Shown piece by piece: positions 32,001 through 40,362 of a stretch of 44,827 nt of DNA. Numbering within the stretch: position 1 is the first letter of the stretch; each line of letters opens with the position of its first letter. Under the pieces are notes generated by a model. It searched no databases and was not told the DNA's origin. It was given only the letters and a program-made list of their open reading frames with translations. This DNA comes from Myxococcota bacterium. Lineage in GTDB: Bacteria; Myxococcota_A; UBA9160; UBA4427. Position numbers and translations under genes: made by a program. The stretch lies in NCBI GenBank assembly GCA_029941885.1, contig JAPYTP010000026.1:1-44827 (forward strand), read 5' to 3'.

Positions 32001-34941
32001 TTCCGCCAAGCGCCATCAGCCCGACTGCGAGTCCGGTCCCGAGCCCCGGCTCGGGCGTCGGCGTCAGATCGCACGCATCCCCCAGCCCATCCATGTCGGT
32101 GTCGGTCTGCGAGTCGTTCGGGTGACCTGGACAATTATCGAGGCCGTCGAGGACGACGTCGAGATCGCGATTGATCCCGACACGCACGCCAGAGCCCGGA
32201 GCGACGCAGGAATACGTGAGTGGCCCTTCGCTCGTTGCCAGGGCCCGAAGGGCTCCGTCTGACAGAAGTGATGTCTGGCTCGGATCGTCGTCCGCCTGGA
32301 ACATCCCGCCGCCCAGGCGTACCCAGCCCCTTGTCTCGCCACCCACCGTCCCTTTCACGGCGAGTTCGCATTCCGTCGTGATTCCATCGAGCAGAAGAGA
32401 GGTGAAGGCCGCGTTCGCCCGCGCGATCATCAGATCGATGCGCGGACCGACGACGACGCCGTTGGTCGAATCGAGAGTCACCTGTTGCCCGACGATCGGG
32501 GCGAGATCGTTGTCGAACTGGAGCATGAAGGCTTCGCTGTTACGTCGGTCGACTTCGCTCGGGAAGACGAAGCCGTTTGCGCTGACGAAGCGGAAGAGCG
32601 TATCGATGGAACCATTTTTCAGGTATCCGAAACCTCGCACCTGATCGCCGGTCTCCGCCGGCCCGAGGCCGATCCCGGCCAACATGCCGAACATCCCGAC
32701 CTTCGTGTAGGCGTTTCGAAGGTGAGGAACCTTGACGATCTGGGTGCCCCCTTCGAAAGTCGCGAAGGTTCCGCCCCCGAAGAACCCCTGACTCGCATCG
32801 AGGGAGTGGCAATCGTTGCAGGTCAGCAGCCCGTCGACGGGGGTGCCGAGATAGAAGGCGCGCCCGGCCGCCGCACCCGCTGGAAGCTGATTATCGAGGG
32901 GCCGAACGGGATTCGGAGGGAGCGTCAGCGAGAGGGCGAAATCCGCGAAGGTCTGCATATCGGCCTCGGGAAGCAGGGAGGCTCGGCCGAGCAGCCCTTC
33001 GAAGGCGACGATGAAGTTTCGGAAGGCCATATCCTCATCGGCCGCGGCCAAGCCGAAGAAGCCGTTCGAGCGATCGCCGCGCCAATGCATGGCCCCGCCA
33101 TTCTGCATGCCACGAAGCGTCTGCGTCGTCATCGGCCCCTTCATCGGATGAAATACGTCGAGGATCCCCACGCCATTGAGGCCCGGCGGCACGAACAACG
33201 GCGGCGGAAACAGGATCGACATCGGATTCGAAGCCAGGATGTCGTCGGGGTTGCCCAGATCCCAACCGATATGGTCGAGATCCCCGAAGACGTGGCAGGA
33301 GGCGCAGGAGGTCTCTCCATTGGCCGATGAGATCTGTGCGTCGTAGAGAAAGGGTCGGCCGTCGACGACTGTCGCGGGCTCCTGGTTCGCGAAATTCCAA
33401 TGGACGAGCTCGAGGCCCGTGCTCAACCGAATCATGGAGATGCCGTTGTCGAAGCGCGTGTAGACGAAGAGCCGGTCATTGGCTTCGTCGAGCAGCAAGC
33501 CGCCGGGTCCGCCACCGGTCACGTCGATATAGTTGGCGGAAAGTGTCGTCGGATCGAAGGTGTCCGCTTCTAGGCCCGCGGTTGGAAAGACACCGACCTT
33601 GCTCGAGCCGAAGGCGGCCACGTAGAGCGTCGATCCGTCAGCGGACACCACCATTTCGAGGGGGATCGCAAGGCTGTGGTCCTTGGCGGTCGCGTCGAAG
33701 CCGGGATCACCCGCGAGCACGTCGTAATCGATGTGTTTGTTCAGGTGGCGCGGTGAAACCGTGGTGCCGTCGATCACCGTGATCCGTGCTTCCGCGAGAT
33801 GTCCCTGGACGGTCGAGCCGCCGGTCGTTCCGGGGCCTTCGAATTGAGTCAGGTTCTGTGAGTCGGTATTCGAAACGTAGAGATTCCCGTTCACGGGATT
33901 CACGGTCATGTTGAAGATCGAGGTCCCGACACTCGCATGGGCGGCACTCTGGGCAAGGGTGGTGGTATCGATCTCGAAAACGTCGAGGTCCGGCAGGTCG
34001 AATCGGACGTGTGGACCGACTCCGCCCGTGTCCCAGACACGTCCGAGCACGTCACGCCATACATCGTCGCCGCCCTGCTGGACGATCACACCGACCTCGG
34101 GCGCCTGAAAACCCTCGAAATTCTGTGACGGGCCCGGAACGCCGCCGGGGGAATCCACACTGGGAGCAATCGTGCAGCCGATCGTCTGATTGAACCCGTC
34201 GCAGACCAGACCTCTGTTGAGCGCGGTCGTTCGATTCCCCGAATGATGAATCGCGACCCAGACCTTCGTTCCGTCGACCGAACGCGCAAGCGCTCGGGGC
34301 GTGTCTCCGAAGACCGTCACGATACGAATTGGCGTACCGCCTAGCGTTGTGCCGAGACTGGTCGCATCGAACACCCACACATCGGCTCGTCCGATTCCCT
34401 CCGTCGTGAGTTGAGGGTCACCGGCGCCTGGCACGGCAGCGATCGATGGGTCTACCCGGTGTTGACCGCGATGAGCCGTCGTTACGAAGGCGCGAACGTC
34501 GGCGGGACCCGCGAACACGATGTCCCGGGGTTCGTCGCCAACGAGCAGGGTCCGTGTCACCCGTCCGGCTTCGGGATCCACGATGCTCACGCTGTCGGAA
34601 AGATGGTTGACCACCCAGACTTCAGTCGTCGAACGCGCCGCGACAGCCACGGGCTCCTGGCCAACCGGAACCGAATGGGAATAGTTGATGCCCCAACCGT
34701 CGACGAGAAAGACCTCGAGCACGCCGTCCGGCGTGTTGACCGCGTAGAGCCGTGTCCCGTCGGGAGACAACGCCATCGGCCGCACCGGTCCACTCTCGAA
34801 CGCAAGGAACGACGGCGGGGCGGCCCAGACCTCTTCCACCGTGGCCGTGACGAGCGCTCCGATCGCAACACACGCACACATCAGCCGAGCAAGCGAGCTG
34901 CGCACGGTTCCCGAATGATTCCCTATCGACATTCTTCCCAT
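31912..34941 (-). CDS. Exported beta-propeller / di-haem cytochrome with TSP3 repeat and PEP-CTERM tail
   Basis: 1009 aa. Signal peptide residues about 15-41 (LARLMCACVAIGALV, then WAAPP). Residues about 45-500 contain blades with SPDGTRLYAVNTPDG, VNHLSDSVSIVD, VNPVNGNLYVSNTDSQNLT and SADGSTLYVAAFGSSKV, typical of YVTN/lactonase-like propellers. Two haem c motifs follow, CASCH near 546 and CNDCH near 708, within a MauG/cytochrome-peroxidase-like region; KGPMTTQTLRGM and PHLRNAYTKVGMFG fit that family. Near 933-958 is a calcium-binding thrombospondin type 3 repeat (DNCPGHPNDSQTDTDMDGLGDACD pattern), then PEPGLGTGLAVGLMALGG-like PEP-CTERM sorting signal. The final 25 residues beyond that signal are unusual. 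Likely a surface-anchored redox or oxidative enzyme. The end overlaps the convergent membrane gene by 89 bases. Confidence 0.8.
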   Translation of the reverse strand: MGRMSIGNHSGTVRSSLARLMCACVAIGALVTATVEEVWAAPPSFLAFESGPVRPMALSPDGTRLYAVNTPDGVLEVFLVDGWGINYSHSVPVGQEPVAVAARSTTEVWVVNHLSDSVSIVDPEAGRVTRTLLVGDEPRDIVFAGPADVRAFVTTAHRGQHRVDPSIAAVPGAGDPQLTTEGIGRADVWVFDATSLGTTLGGTPIRIVTVFGDTPRALARSVDGTKVWVAIHHSGNRTTALNRGLVCDGFNQTIGCTIAPSVDSPGGVPGPSQNFEGFQAPEVGVIVQQGGDDVWRDVLGRVWDTGGVGPHVRFDLPDLDVFEIDTTTLAQSAAHASVGTSIFNMTVNPVNGNLYVSNTDSQNLTQFEGPGTTGGSTVQGHLAEARITVIDGTTVSPRHLNKHIDYDVLAGDPGFDATAKDHSLAIPLEMVVSADGSTLYVAAFGSSKVGVFPTAGLEADTFDPTTLSANYIDVTGGGPGGLLLDEANDRLFVYTRFDNGISMIRLSTGLELVHWNFANQEPATVVDGRPFLYDAQISSANGETSCASCHVFGDLDHIGWDLGNPDDILASNPMSILFPPPLFVPPGLNGVGILDVFHPMKGPMTTQTLRGMQNGGAMHWRGDRSNGFFGLAAADEDMAFRNFIVAFEGLLGRASLLPEADMQTFADFALSLTLPPNPVRPLDNQLPAGAAAGRAFYLGTPVDGLLTCNDCHSLDASQGFFGGGTFATFEGGTQIVKVPHLRNAYTKVGMFGMLAGIGLGPAETGDQVRGFGYLKNGSIDTLFRFVSANGFVFPSEVDRRNSEAFMLQFDNDLAPIVGQQVTLDSTNGVVVGPRIDLMIARANAAFTSLLLDGITTECELAVKGTVGGETRGWVRLGGGMFQADDDPSQTSLLSDGALRALATSEGPLTYSCVAPGSGVRVGINRDLDVVLDGLDNCPGHPNDSQTDTDMDGLGDACDLTPTPEPGLGTGLAVGLMALGGISWRHSSRHSLPQRVRGSRDAGRADRSPR

Positions 34942-35069
34942 CCTCGCCGGCGCCGTGCTCGAAATGCACCTCGATTGGATCTAGCAGAGGTGAACTATAC
35001 GGCGGGCGGAGAATCGTGCGCATGTCGCCACCCGGAGTCCAATCGCGTGGGATCGAACTGAGCCGCCCA

Positions 35070-35633
35070 TCAGGCGCGACCGGAGCCGCTGCGAAGAACC
35101 CCAACGAGGGTCCACGTCCGATCCGCCATCGAGACCATCGTCGAAAGCCCCAGGGCAACGCCGAGGGCGTATACGACGGAATCCCCTGGCCAGGACAGAT
35201 CCAGAGCATTCCGGGTCGCCACGATACCGAGCGGCACGAAATAGAGGATCCCGTTCCAGCGGCCCAGAAAGCTCGCCCGCAATTCGCGACCCGCGAGACT
35301 CCTTGAATCGAGTACGTACTGCACGAAAGCGAACATCACCAGGAAGGGAAGTGCGACGGGCACCGCGCCCGAAAGGGAGAGCGCGACCAATCCGAGGCAA
35401 ACGAAACTCGCATCGCTGGCGTGGTCGAGCAGCCCACCGAACGCGGTCACCTCGCCCCTCGCCCGAGCGAGCCGACCGTCCGCAACGTCGGTCGCGACCG
35501 CGAACCAGAAGAGTCCGCAAGCGGAAAGGCGATATTCGAAAAGTAGAGAACAAAAAAAGATCGGAGCAGCGAGCAGGCGCAGCACGGTCAGCATGTTCGA
35601 CCAGGTCAGGTGTCGCGAGGCTAATTCTGCCAC
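35070..35633 (-). CDS. CDP-alcohol phosphatidyltransferase
   Basis: 187 aa, about six TM helices. The CDP-OH-P signature is complete: DVADGRLARARGE..., with D, DG, AR, then G eight residues later, and the final D and D (FGGLLDHASD), covering roughly residues 49-75. It binds CDP and Mg2+ and moves a diacylglycerol-phosphate or similar group to an alcohol such as glycerol-phosphate, serine or inositol. It starts within the exonuclease gene (13-base overlap). Which alcohol is used cannot be read from the sequence. Confidence 0.9.
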   Translation of the reverse strand: MAELASRHLTWSNMLTVLRLLAAPIFFCSLLFEYRLSACGLFWFAVATDVADGRLARARGEVTAFGGLLDHASDASFVCLGLVALSLSGAVPVALPFLVMFAFVQYVLDSRSLAGRELRASFLGRWNGILYFVPLGIVATRNALDLSWPGDSVVYALGVALGLSTMVSMADRTWTLVGVLRSGSGRA

Positions 35634-36550
35634 TTCGGAATCCGGTCGAAGATGCGGTTCCAGCCGAGCCTCTCGAAGAGTTCTTCCGTTCGTTCGCGAT
35701 CCGCCCCGCGATAGGCGAGGTCGGAGAGTCCCGGTTTGACCCCCGGTACCTCACGCAGAACGGTCGCCAGATCCTTGGTCTTGAGGGCACGCTCTCGATG
35801 TTCCGCGATTCGCTCGGCCATTCGCTTGGCACCGCGGACGGTGACGCCTGCCCACTCCGAAACCTCATCCGGGACTTCTTCGATCGTCTCGAAGACCTGA
35901 AGAATCGCCGCCGCCGACTTCGCACCAATCCCGGGAACCCCGGGCAGATTGTCGATCGTGTCCCCAACCAGTCCCAGATAGTCGGGAATCTGGCTGGGCG
36001 ACACACCAAACTTCTCACGGACGCCGTCAGCGTCGAAGGTCCTGTCCTTCGCGAGGTCGTACACCACGACCCGACCGTCTTCACGCACGAGTTGGCACAG
36101 ATCCTTGTCCGTCGTGAGTAGGCGCGCGCGACCGCGACGACGAATGACTTCGTCGCTGATCGATCCGAGGAGATCGTCGGCTTCGTAGTCGTCGACCTCG
36201 TAGGTCGCGAAACCGAGCGCAACTGAAATTTCGTGACAGAGATCGAATTGTGGCTCGAGGTCGTCTGGTGGCGCGCCGCGCTGGGCCTTGTACTCGGGCT
36301 CGACTTCGTTCCTGAAGCTCGTCATTGCCGCATCGAAACAGACCCCAACATGCGACGGCTCTTCTTCGACGACGTAGCGAATCAACGTGTTCGCAAACCC
36401 ATAGGCTGCGTTGCAGGGCGCCCCATCCGCCGCAGTCATCGGAGGCAAGGAGTAGTAGGCTCGAAAGATGTAGACGTGACCGTCGAAGAGGTGGACGAGG
36501 GGTCCGCTCTTCTTGATTGACGCTGCCCCGGACTTTTTCTTGGCAGCCAC
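35621..36550 (-). CDS. Stand-alone 5'-3' exonuclease (PolI N-terminal / FEN-like)
   Basis: 309 aa from GTG 36550, with AGGAG 10 bases upstream. It has only the 5' nuclease part of DNA polymerase I: LFDGHVYIFRAYYSLPP with the first catalytic Asp, CFDAAMTSFRNEVEPEYKAQR, EVDDYEADDLLG with clustered metal-binding acidic residues, LLTTDKDLCQLVR, and the helix-hairpin-helix VGDTIDNLPGVPGIGAKSAAAIL. The rest is a winged-helix-like end. Such separate exonucleases (Xni/ExoIX, Thermus-type) remove RNA primers or flap ends. N-terminal 13 residues are basic. The longer frame to 36691 is not gene-like. It lies between proS and the CDP-alcohol gene with short gaps. Confidence 0.88.
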   Translation of the reverse strand: MAAKKKSGAASIKKSGPLVHLFDGHVYIFRAYYSLPPMTAADGAPCNAAYGFANTLIRYVVEEEPSHVGVCFDAAMTSFRNEVEPEYKAQRGAPPDDLEPQFDLCHEISVALGFATYEVDDYEADDLLGSISDEVIRRRGRARLLTTDKDLCQLVREDGRVVVYDLAKDRTFDADGVREKFGVSPSQIPDYLGLVGDTIDNLPGVPGIGAKSAAAILQVFETIEEVPDEVSEWAGVTVRGAKRMAERIAEHRERALKTKDLATVLREVPGVKPGLSDLAYRGADRERTEELFERLGWNRIFDRIPKWQN

Positions 36551-36563
36551 GGGCCGGTGGCTC

Positions 36564-38276
36564 CTATGACCGATCGTCGAGCACGGCCTCGACGATCGTC
36601 CCCGCCGCGTGCTCGATCGGAAGATCTCGCTTCTGACCGTCGCGACGACGCACGAACTCGAAGATGCCCTCGTCCAGACCCTTCGGTCCAACCGTCACGC
36701 GGTAGGGAAAGCCCACTAGATCGGCGTCCTTGAACTTCACCCCCGGCCGCTCGTCTCGATCGTCGATGATCACGTCGATACCCGCCTCGCTGAGCTTTTC
36801 GTATAGCCGCTCGCCCGCCTCGTGGCAGTCCACATCCTTGGGTTTTATGACGGTCACGACCACCTCGTAGGGCGCCACGTTGACAGGCCAGCAGATGCCT
36901 TTCTCGTCGTGATTGGCTTCGACGACCGCTGCCATGTTCCGTTCGAGGCCGATTCCATAGGAGCCCATCACGAGAGGGACCGATACGCCCTTTTCGTCCT
37001 GGACGGACGCCCCCATCGCTTCGCTGTATTTCGTCCCGAGCTTGAAGATATGACCCACCTCGATCGTCTTATGGACCGAAATCGGCTGTTTACACATCGG
37101 ACAGCCCTCTCCGTCGGCCACTTCACGCAGATCCAGCCAACCCTTCACATCGATATCGCGATCGAGATCGACGCCCCGGAGATGGAAACCATCCTCGTTC
37201 GCACCCGTCACCATGTCGCGGCGACCTTGTAGCGCCAGATCCGCGATGACGAACAGATCGCCCCGAGCGACCGCCCCCAAGCTCCCGGGAAGGGCGCCTA
37301 ATAGCTTCTTGATTTCACCCGGTTCCGCCGGACGCATGCCCTTCGCCTCGACCTGATCGATCAACTTCTGCTCCGCCAGCTTATGGTCGCCCCGCAGCAG
37401 GACCAGCACACTCTTGTCGTCGACCTGGTACACGAGAGTCTTGATCTGACGCTCCGCCGCAGTACCGCCTTCCATCAGCGCGAGATCTTCGATCGTTTTC
37501 ACACCGGGGGTCGGAAATTTCTCGGGTTCTGCGGGTCCCTCAGCGTCCTTGACCTCGGCCAGGATGCTCTCCGCTTTCTCCACGTTCGCCGCATAACCAC
37601 ATTGATCGCAAGCCGCGACCCAGTCCTCGCCGGCGTCGCTTTTCAGCATGAATTCGACCGACGTTTTGCCGCCCATCACTCCCGATGAGGCCTCGACCGC
37701 GACGATCTCGAAGCCGAAGCGCTTGAACATCCGCCGATACGCGTCGAAATGTCGATCGAAGGCCGTGTCGAGTCCGCTCGCGTCGAGATCGAAGGAATAC
37801 GAGTCCTTCATCGTGAACTCACGCACCCGAAGCAGCCCACTCTTCGGGCGCGCCTCGTCGCGAAACTTCGATTGGAATTGGAACCAAATCTGCGGCAGCG
37901 ACTTGTAGGAGCGAAGCTCCGTCGAGTGATAGGCGAAGATCTCTTCGTGGGTCATCCCAAGCACCAGGTCCGCTTCCCTGCGGTCCTGCAATCGAAACAT
38001 CTCTTCCCCGACGGAGTCCCAGCGCCCGCTCTTCTCCCAGATCTCACGGGGGTGCATGCAGGGAAGGCGGAACTCCTGACCGCCGATCTTCTCCATCTCC
38101 TCGCGCACGATGGCTTCGAGCTTGCGCAGGGAACGCAGACCGAGGGGCGTCATCGAATAGTGTCCCGCCATCAGCTGACGGATGAATCCGGCGCGCACCA
38201 ACAGTTTGTGGGAAACCGCTTCGGCATCCGCAGGGTCGTCTCGGAGGGTGGGAATAAAGGCGCTCGACCAGCGCAC
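36564..38276 (-). CDS. proS: Prolyl-tRNA synthetase, bacterial type
   Basis: 570 aa from GTG 38276, with AAGGAGAG 7 bases upstream. Charges tRNA-Pro; class II. N-terminal: FIPTLRDDPADAEAVSHKLLVRAGFIRQLMAGHYSMTPLG. Class II motif 2 lies in FRDEARPKSGLLRVREFTMKDSYSFD. The bacterial editing domain (INS, YbaK-like) fills about residues 220-400 with KTLVYQVDDKSVLVLLRGDH. Motif 3 region VPLVMGSYGIGLERNMAAVVE precedes the anticodon-binding domain that ends ... RRDGQKRDLPIEHA. A start at 38402 would add 42 residues of arginine-rich non-homologous sequence. First gene of the proS-exonuclease-CDP-alcohol unit. Confidence 0.96.
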   Translation of the reverse strand: MRWSSAFIPTLRDDPADAEAVSHKLLVRAGFIRQLMAGHYSMTPLGLRSLRKLEAIVREEMEKIGGQEFRLPCMHPREIWEKSGRWDSVGEEMFRLQDRREADLVLGMTHEEIFAYHSTELRSYKSLPQIWFQFQSKFRDEARPKSGLLRVREFTMKDSYSFDLDASGLDTAFDRHFDAYRRMFKRFGFEIVAVEASSGVMGGKTSVEFMLKSDAGEDWVAACDQCGYAANVEKAESILAEVKDAEGPAEPEKFPTPGVKTIEDLALMEGGTAAERQIKTLVYQVDDKSVLVLLRGDHKLAEQKLIDQVEAKGMRPAEPGEIKKLLGALPGSLGAVARGDLFVIADLALQGRRDMVTGANEDGFHLRGVDLDRDIDVKGWLDLREVADGEGCPMCKQPISVHKTIEVGHIFKLGTKYSEAMGASVQDEKGVSVPLVMGSYGIGLERNMAAVVEANHDEKGICWPVNVAPYEVVVTVIKPKDVDCHEAGERLYEKLSEAGIDVIIDDRDERPGVKFKDADLVGFPYRVTVGPKGLDEGIFEFVRRRDGQKRDLPIEHAAGTIVEAVLDDRS

Positions 38277-38452
38277 GGGCTCTCTCCTTGCTCGATGCTC
38301 CCCTGGCGGGAATTCAAGGCTGTCTGTGGGGGCGGGTGCTCTTCGCGTGCGCAGAATGACGGGGCACGCTTCGTAGTGGCGCAAACATAGCGCCTCTCGC
38401 ATGAAGACCTTGCCCGGCGGGACCCCAGGAGGGATCCGCGGCGCTCCTTAGC

Positions 38453-39337
38453 TCAGTCGACGGTCACCGAGAGCTCGATCTGGCGCGTCCGAAAGGCCGC
38501 CTGGATCTCTCGCAGCTTTGGCCGGGCCGCCTGGGAAATCGGCGAACCGTCGAGCGATCCGACCGGAACCAGTCCCGCGCGGGTTCCGCTCAGAAATACG
38601 GCGTCGGCCGCGTAGAGATCGAATCGCCCGAGACTCCGCTCGCTGGCCTCGAAGCCGAGTTCACGACCGATCTCGAGGATGGTCCGCCGGGTCAGGCCTT
38701 CGAGGGCGCCATCCGAAACCGCGGGGGTCTCGAGCCGATCGCCCAGGATTGCGAAGACATTGGTGGCAGAGGCCTCGGCCACCAATCCGAGGGCGTTCAA
38801 GACGAGGGCATCGTCCGCTCCACGCAGATTCGCCTCCCGCTTCGCCAGCACGTTGTTCAGATAATTGAGACTCTTCACTCGCGGATCAAGCACGTCGCCA
38901 GCGGGACGCCGAAGACTCGACGTGATCATGTCGAGGCCCCGCCTGGCCTTGTCGGGGTCGAGTTCAACCGGGCCGGCGGCGATGCACAAAATCGAGGCTT
39001 CCGGGCAGGTGCTCGGATCGATGCCGAGGGCCCCGACTCCGCGGCTCACGATCAATCGCAGATAGCCCTCGCGCGATCCCCATGCCCGAGCCGTCTCGCA
39101 GGCGATCTCGCGAACCCGCGCGATCCCGCCAACGGGCTCGATTCCGACCACGCGAGCCGCTGTCTCGAGGCGCTTCATGTGGTCGTCTAGCCGAAAGATT
39201 CCAGCGGGCGTCACTCGAATCCCCTCGAAAATGCCGTCTCCAAACAGGAAACCGTGATCGAGGATCGGGATCCGCGCCTCCGAGGCGCTCACGATTTCTC
39301 CCTCCACCCAGGCGATCGCCGTATCGTTTCGCGTCAT
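38453..39337 (-). CDS. Class IV (branched-chain-like) aminotransferase
   Basis: 294 aa, PLP fold-type IV (IlvE/DAAT/ADCL). Seen: PILDHGFLFGDGIFEGIRV (N-terminal), RLDDHMKRLETAARVVGI, LRLIVSRGVG, DPRVKSLNYLNNVLAKREANL with the Schiff-base lysine, VAEASATNVFAI, and DLYAADAVFLSGTRAGLVPVGSLDG. Could be a branched-chain aminotransferase, D-amino-acid aminotransferase or aminodeoxychorismate lyase; the size fits all three. Its start overlaps the stop of the IclR regulator gene (ATGA around 39334-39337), so both are in one unit and the regulator probably controls the aminotransferase. Confidence 0.88.
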   Translation of the reverse strand: MTRNDTAIAWVEGEIVSASEARIPILDHGFLFGDGIFEGIRVTPAGIFRLDDHMKRLETAARVVGIEPVGGIARVREIACETARAWGSREGYLRLIVSRGVGALGIDPSTCPEASILCIAAGPVELDPDKARRGLDMITSSLRRPAGDVLDPRVKSLNYLNNVLAKREANLRGADDALVLNALGLVAEASATNVFAILGDRLETPAVSDGALEGLTRRTILEIGRELGFEASERSLGRFDLYAADAVFLSGTRAGLVPVGSLDGSPISQAARPKLREIQAAFRTRQIELSVTVD

Positions 39338-40092
39338 CGTTTTTCCTCCCGAGGCCTGCGCCCACGCAGCCGCCCTGGATCCGTCCCGCCCAGACGGGTC
39401 CCGACGGTCTCCGCCGCAGCGAGCAGACGCGCAGCCACCGTCGCCTCGCCCAACTGATCGAAGCGGGGCGATGCCGCTGCGAGCGCCAATACCGCCACGA
39501 GATCCCGTTGTCCGTGACCGCCCGACTGCCAGATCGGCACGCCGAGAACCGAGAGTCCGTCGATCCAGGCGTCTCGATTGAGGGCGTACCCCTGGCGAGC
39601 GACCTCGGCTCCCTCCTCGCCGGCACGCTCGTGCGAGGCGGGTTCGTGCGAACTCCCAAAGACGGCGTAGAGCTTCCCCGCCGCCGTGACATCCGACGGA
39701 ACGACATCCCCGACAGCCGGGGCGGCTCGCAGGAAGCCCGGCCCCTCGACCTTGTCGAGCACGCGCAGATGACCGTGCCTCCGCCCAACCAGAAAGACCG
39801 TTTCGCCCAGCCGTTCGGCCTCGACTTCGAGGATCGGGCGCGCGGCGGAGACGACGGGCTCACGTCGCTGGGCACCGATTCCGAGGGACAGCAGAGCCAG
39901 CCCGGGCCGATAGCGGCCCGCTTCGTCCCGGTCCACGACCTCACGGGCGACCAGAGACGAAAGCAGGCGGTGACAACTCGACTTCGGCAGGTCGAGCGCG
40001 CGGCCGATCTCGGAGAGACCGAGCGCGCCGCCTGCATCGTGTAGATGGAAGAGGACGTCGAGCGCCTTCTCGACGGTGGCTGCACCGGCCAT
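39334..40092 (-). CDS. IclR-family transcriptional regulator
   Basis: 252 aa from ATG 40092, with AGGAGA 7 bases upstream. N-terminal winged helix: VEKALDVLFHLHDAGGALGLSEIGRALDLPKSSCHRLLSSLVAREVVDRDEAGRYRPG. C-terminal ligand domain contains ILEVEAERLGETVFLVGRR, VTAAGKLYAVFG, and LSVLGVPIWQSGGHGQRDLVAVLALAAAS, the normal IclR effector domain. The last 20 residues are basic. The region just upstream has two palindromes suited to an IclR dimer (40158-40169 and 40235-40249). Coupled to the downstream class IV aminotransferase, which is the likely target. Confidence 0.92.
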   Translation of the reverse strand: MAGAATVEKALDVLFHLHDAGGALGLSEIGRALDLPKSSCHRLLSSLVAREVVDRDEAGRYRPGLALLSLGIGAQRREPVVSAARPILEVEAERLGETVFLVGRRHGHLRVLDKVEGPGFLRAAPAVGDVVPSDVTAAGKLYAVFGSSHEPASHERAGEEGAEVARQGYALNRDAWIDGLSVLGVPIWQSGGHGQRDLVAVLALAAASPRFDQLGEATVAARLLAAAETVGTRLGGTDPGRLRGRRPREEKR

Positions 40093-40157
40093 GGATGTCT
40101 CCTGAAATCGCGATCCCAAGAGCCCCGGCGCCCTCGAGACCCGCAACGATCATTTCA

Positions 40158-40169
40158 CGAACTTGTTCG
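40158..40169. promoter_or_regulatory. Candidate IclR operator 1
   Basis: CGAAC-TT-GTTCG, perfect 5-bp arms, 66 bases upstream of the IclR start codon. Confidence 0.4.
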
Positions 40170-40234
40170 CATTAAAATATCTAGAAGCGGCACAGCCCGC
40201 CGGGACGAACAGTGGTCCATATACTAGATTACTA

Positions 40235-40249
40235 TTCCATTAAATGGAA
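40235..40249. promoter_or_regulatory. Candidate IclR operator 2
   Basis: TTCCATTAAATGGAA is a palindrome with 7-bp arms around one central base, in an AT-rich stretch upstream of the IclR gene. The TGGAA / TTCCA halves resemble the IclR-type consensus (TGGAAATNATTTCCA). A promoter should be near, but no clear -35/-10 pair was found. Confidence 0.55.
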
Positions 40250-40362
40250 CCCCAGTCGATCGAACGTGAGGGAGGTCCCGGGGGGTTTCGAGACGACGGG
40301 AGAGTGGGGTAGCGACCGCGCGGTCCAGATCGAGATGGGATCCCGTGCGAGAGGACTGGGAT

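Noticed and set aside
38440-38480. tRNA-like start (CCTTAGCTCAGTCG)
   Set aside because: It overlaps the 3' end of the class IV aminotransferase and no matching T-arm, anticodon arm or acceptor partner follows.
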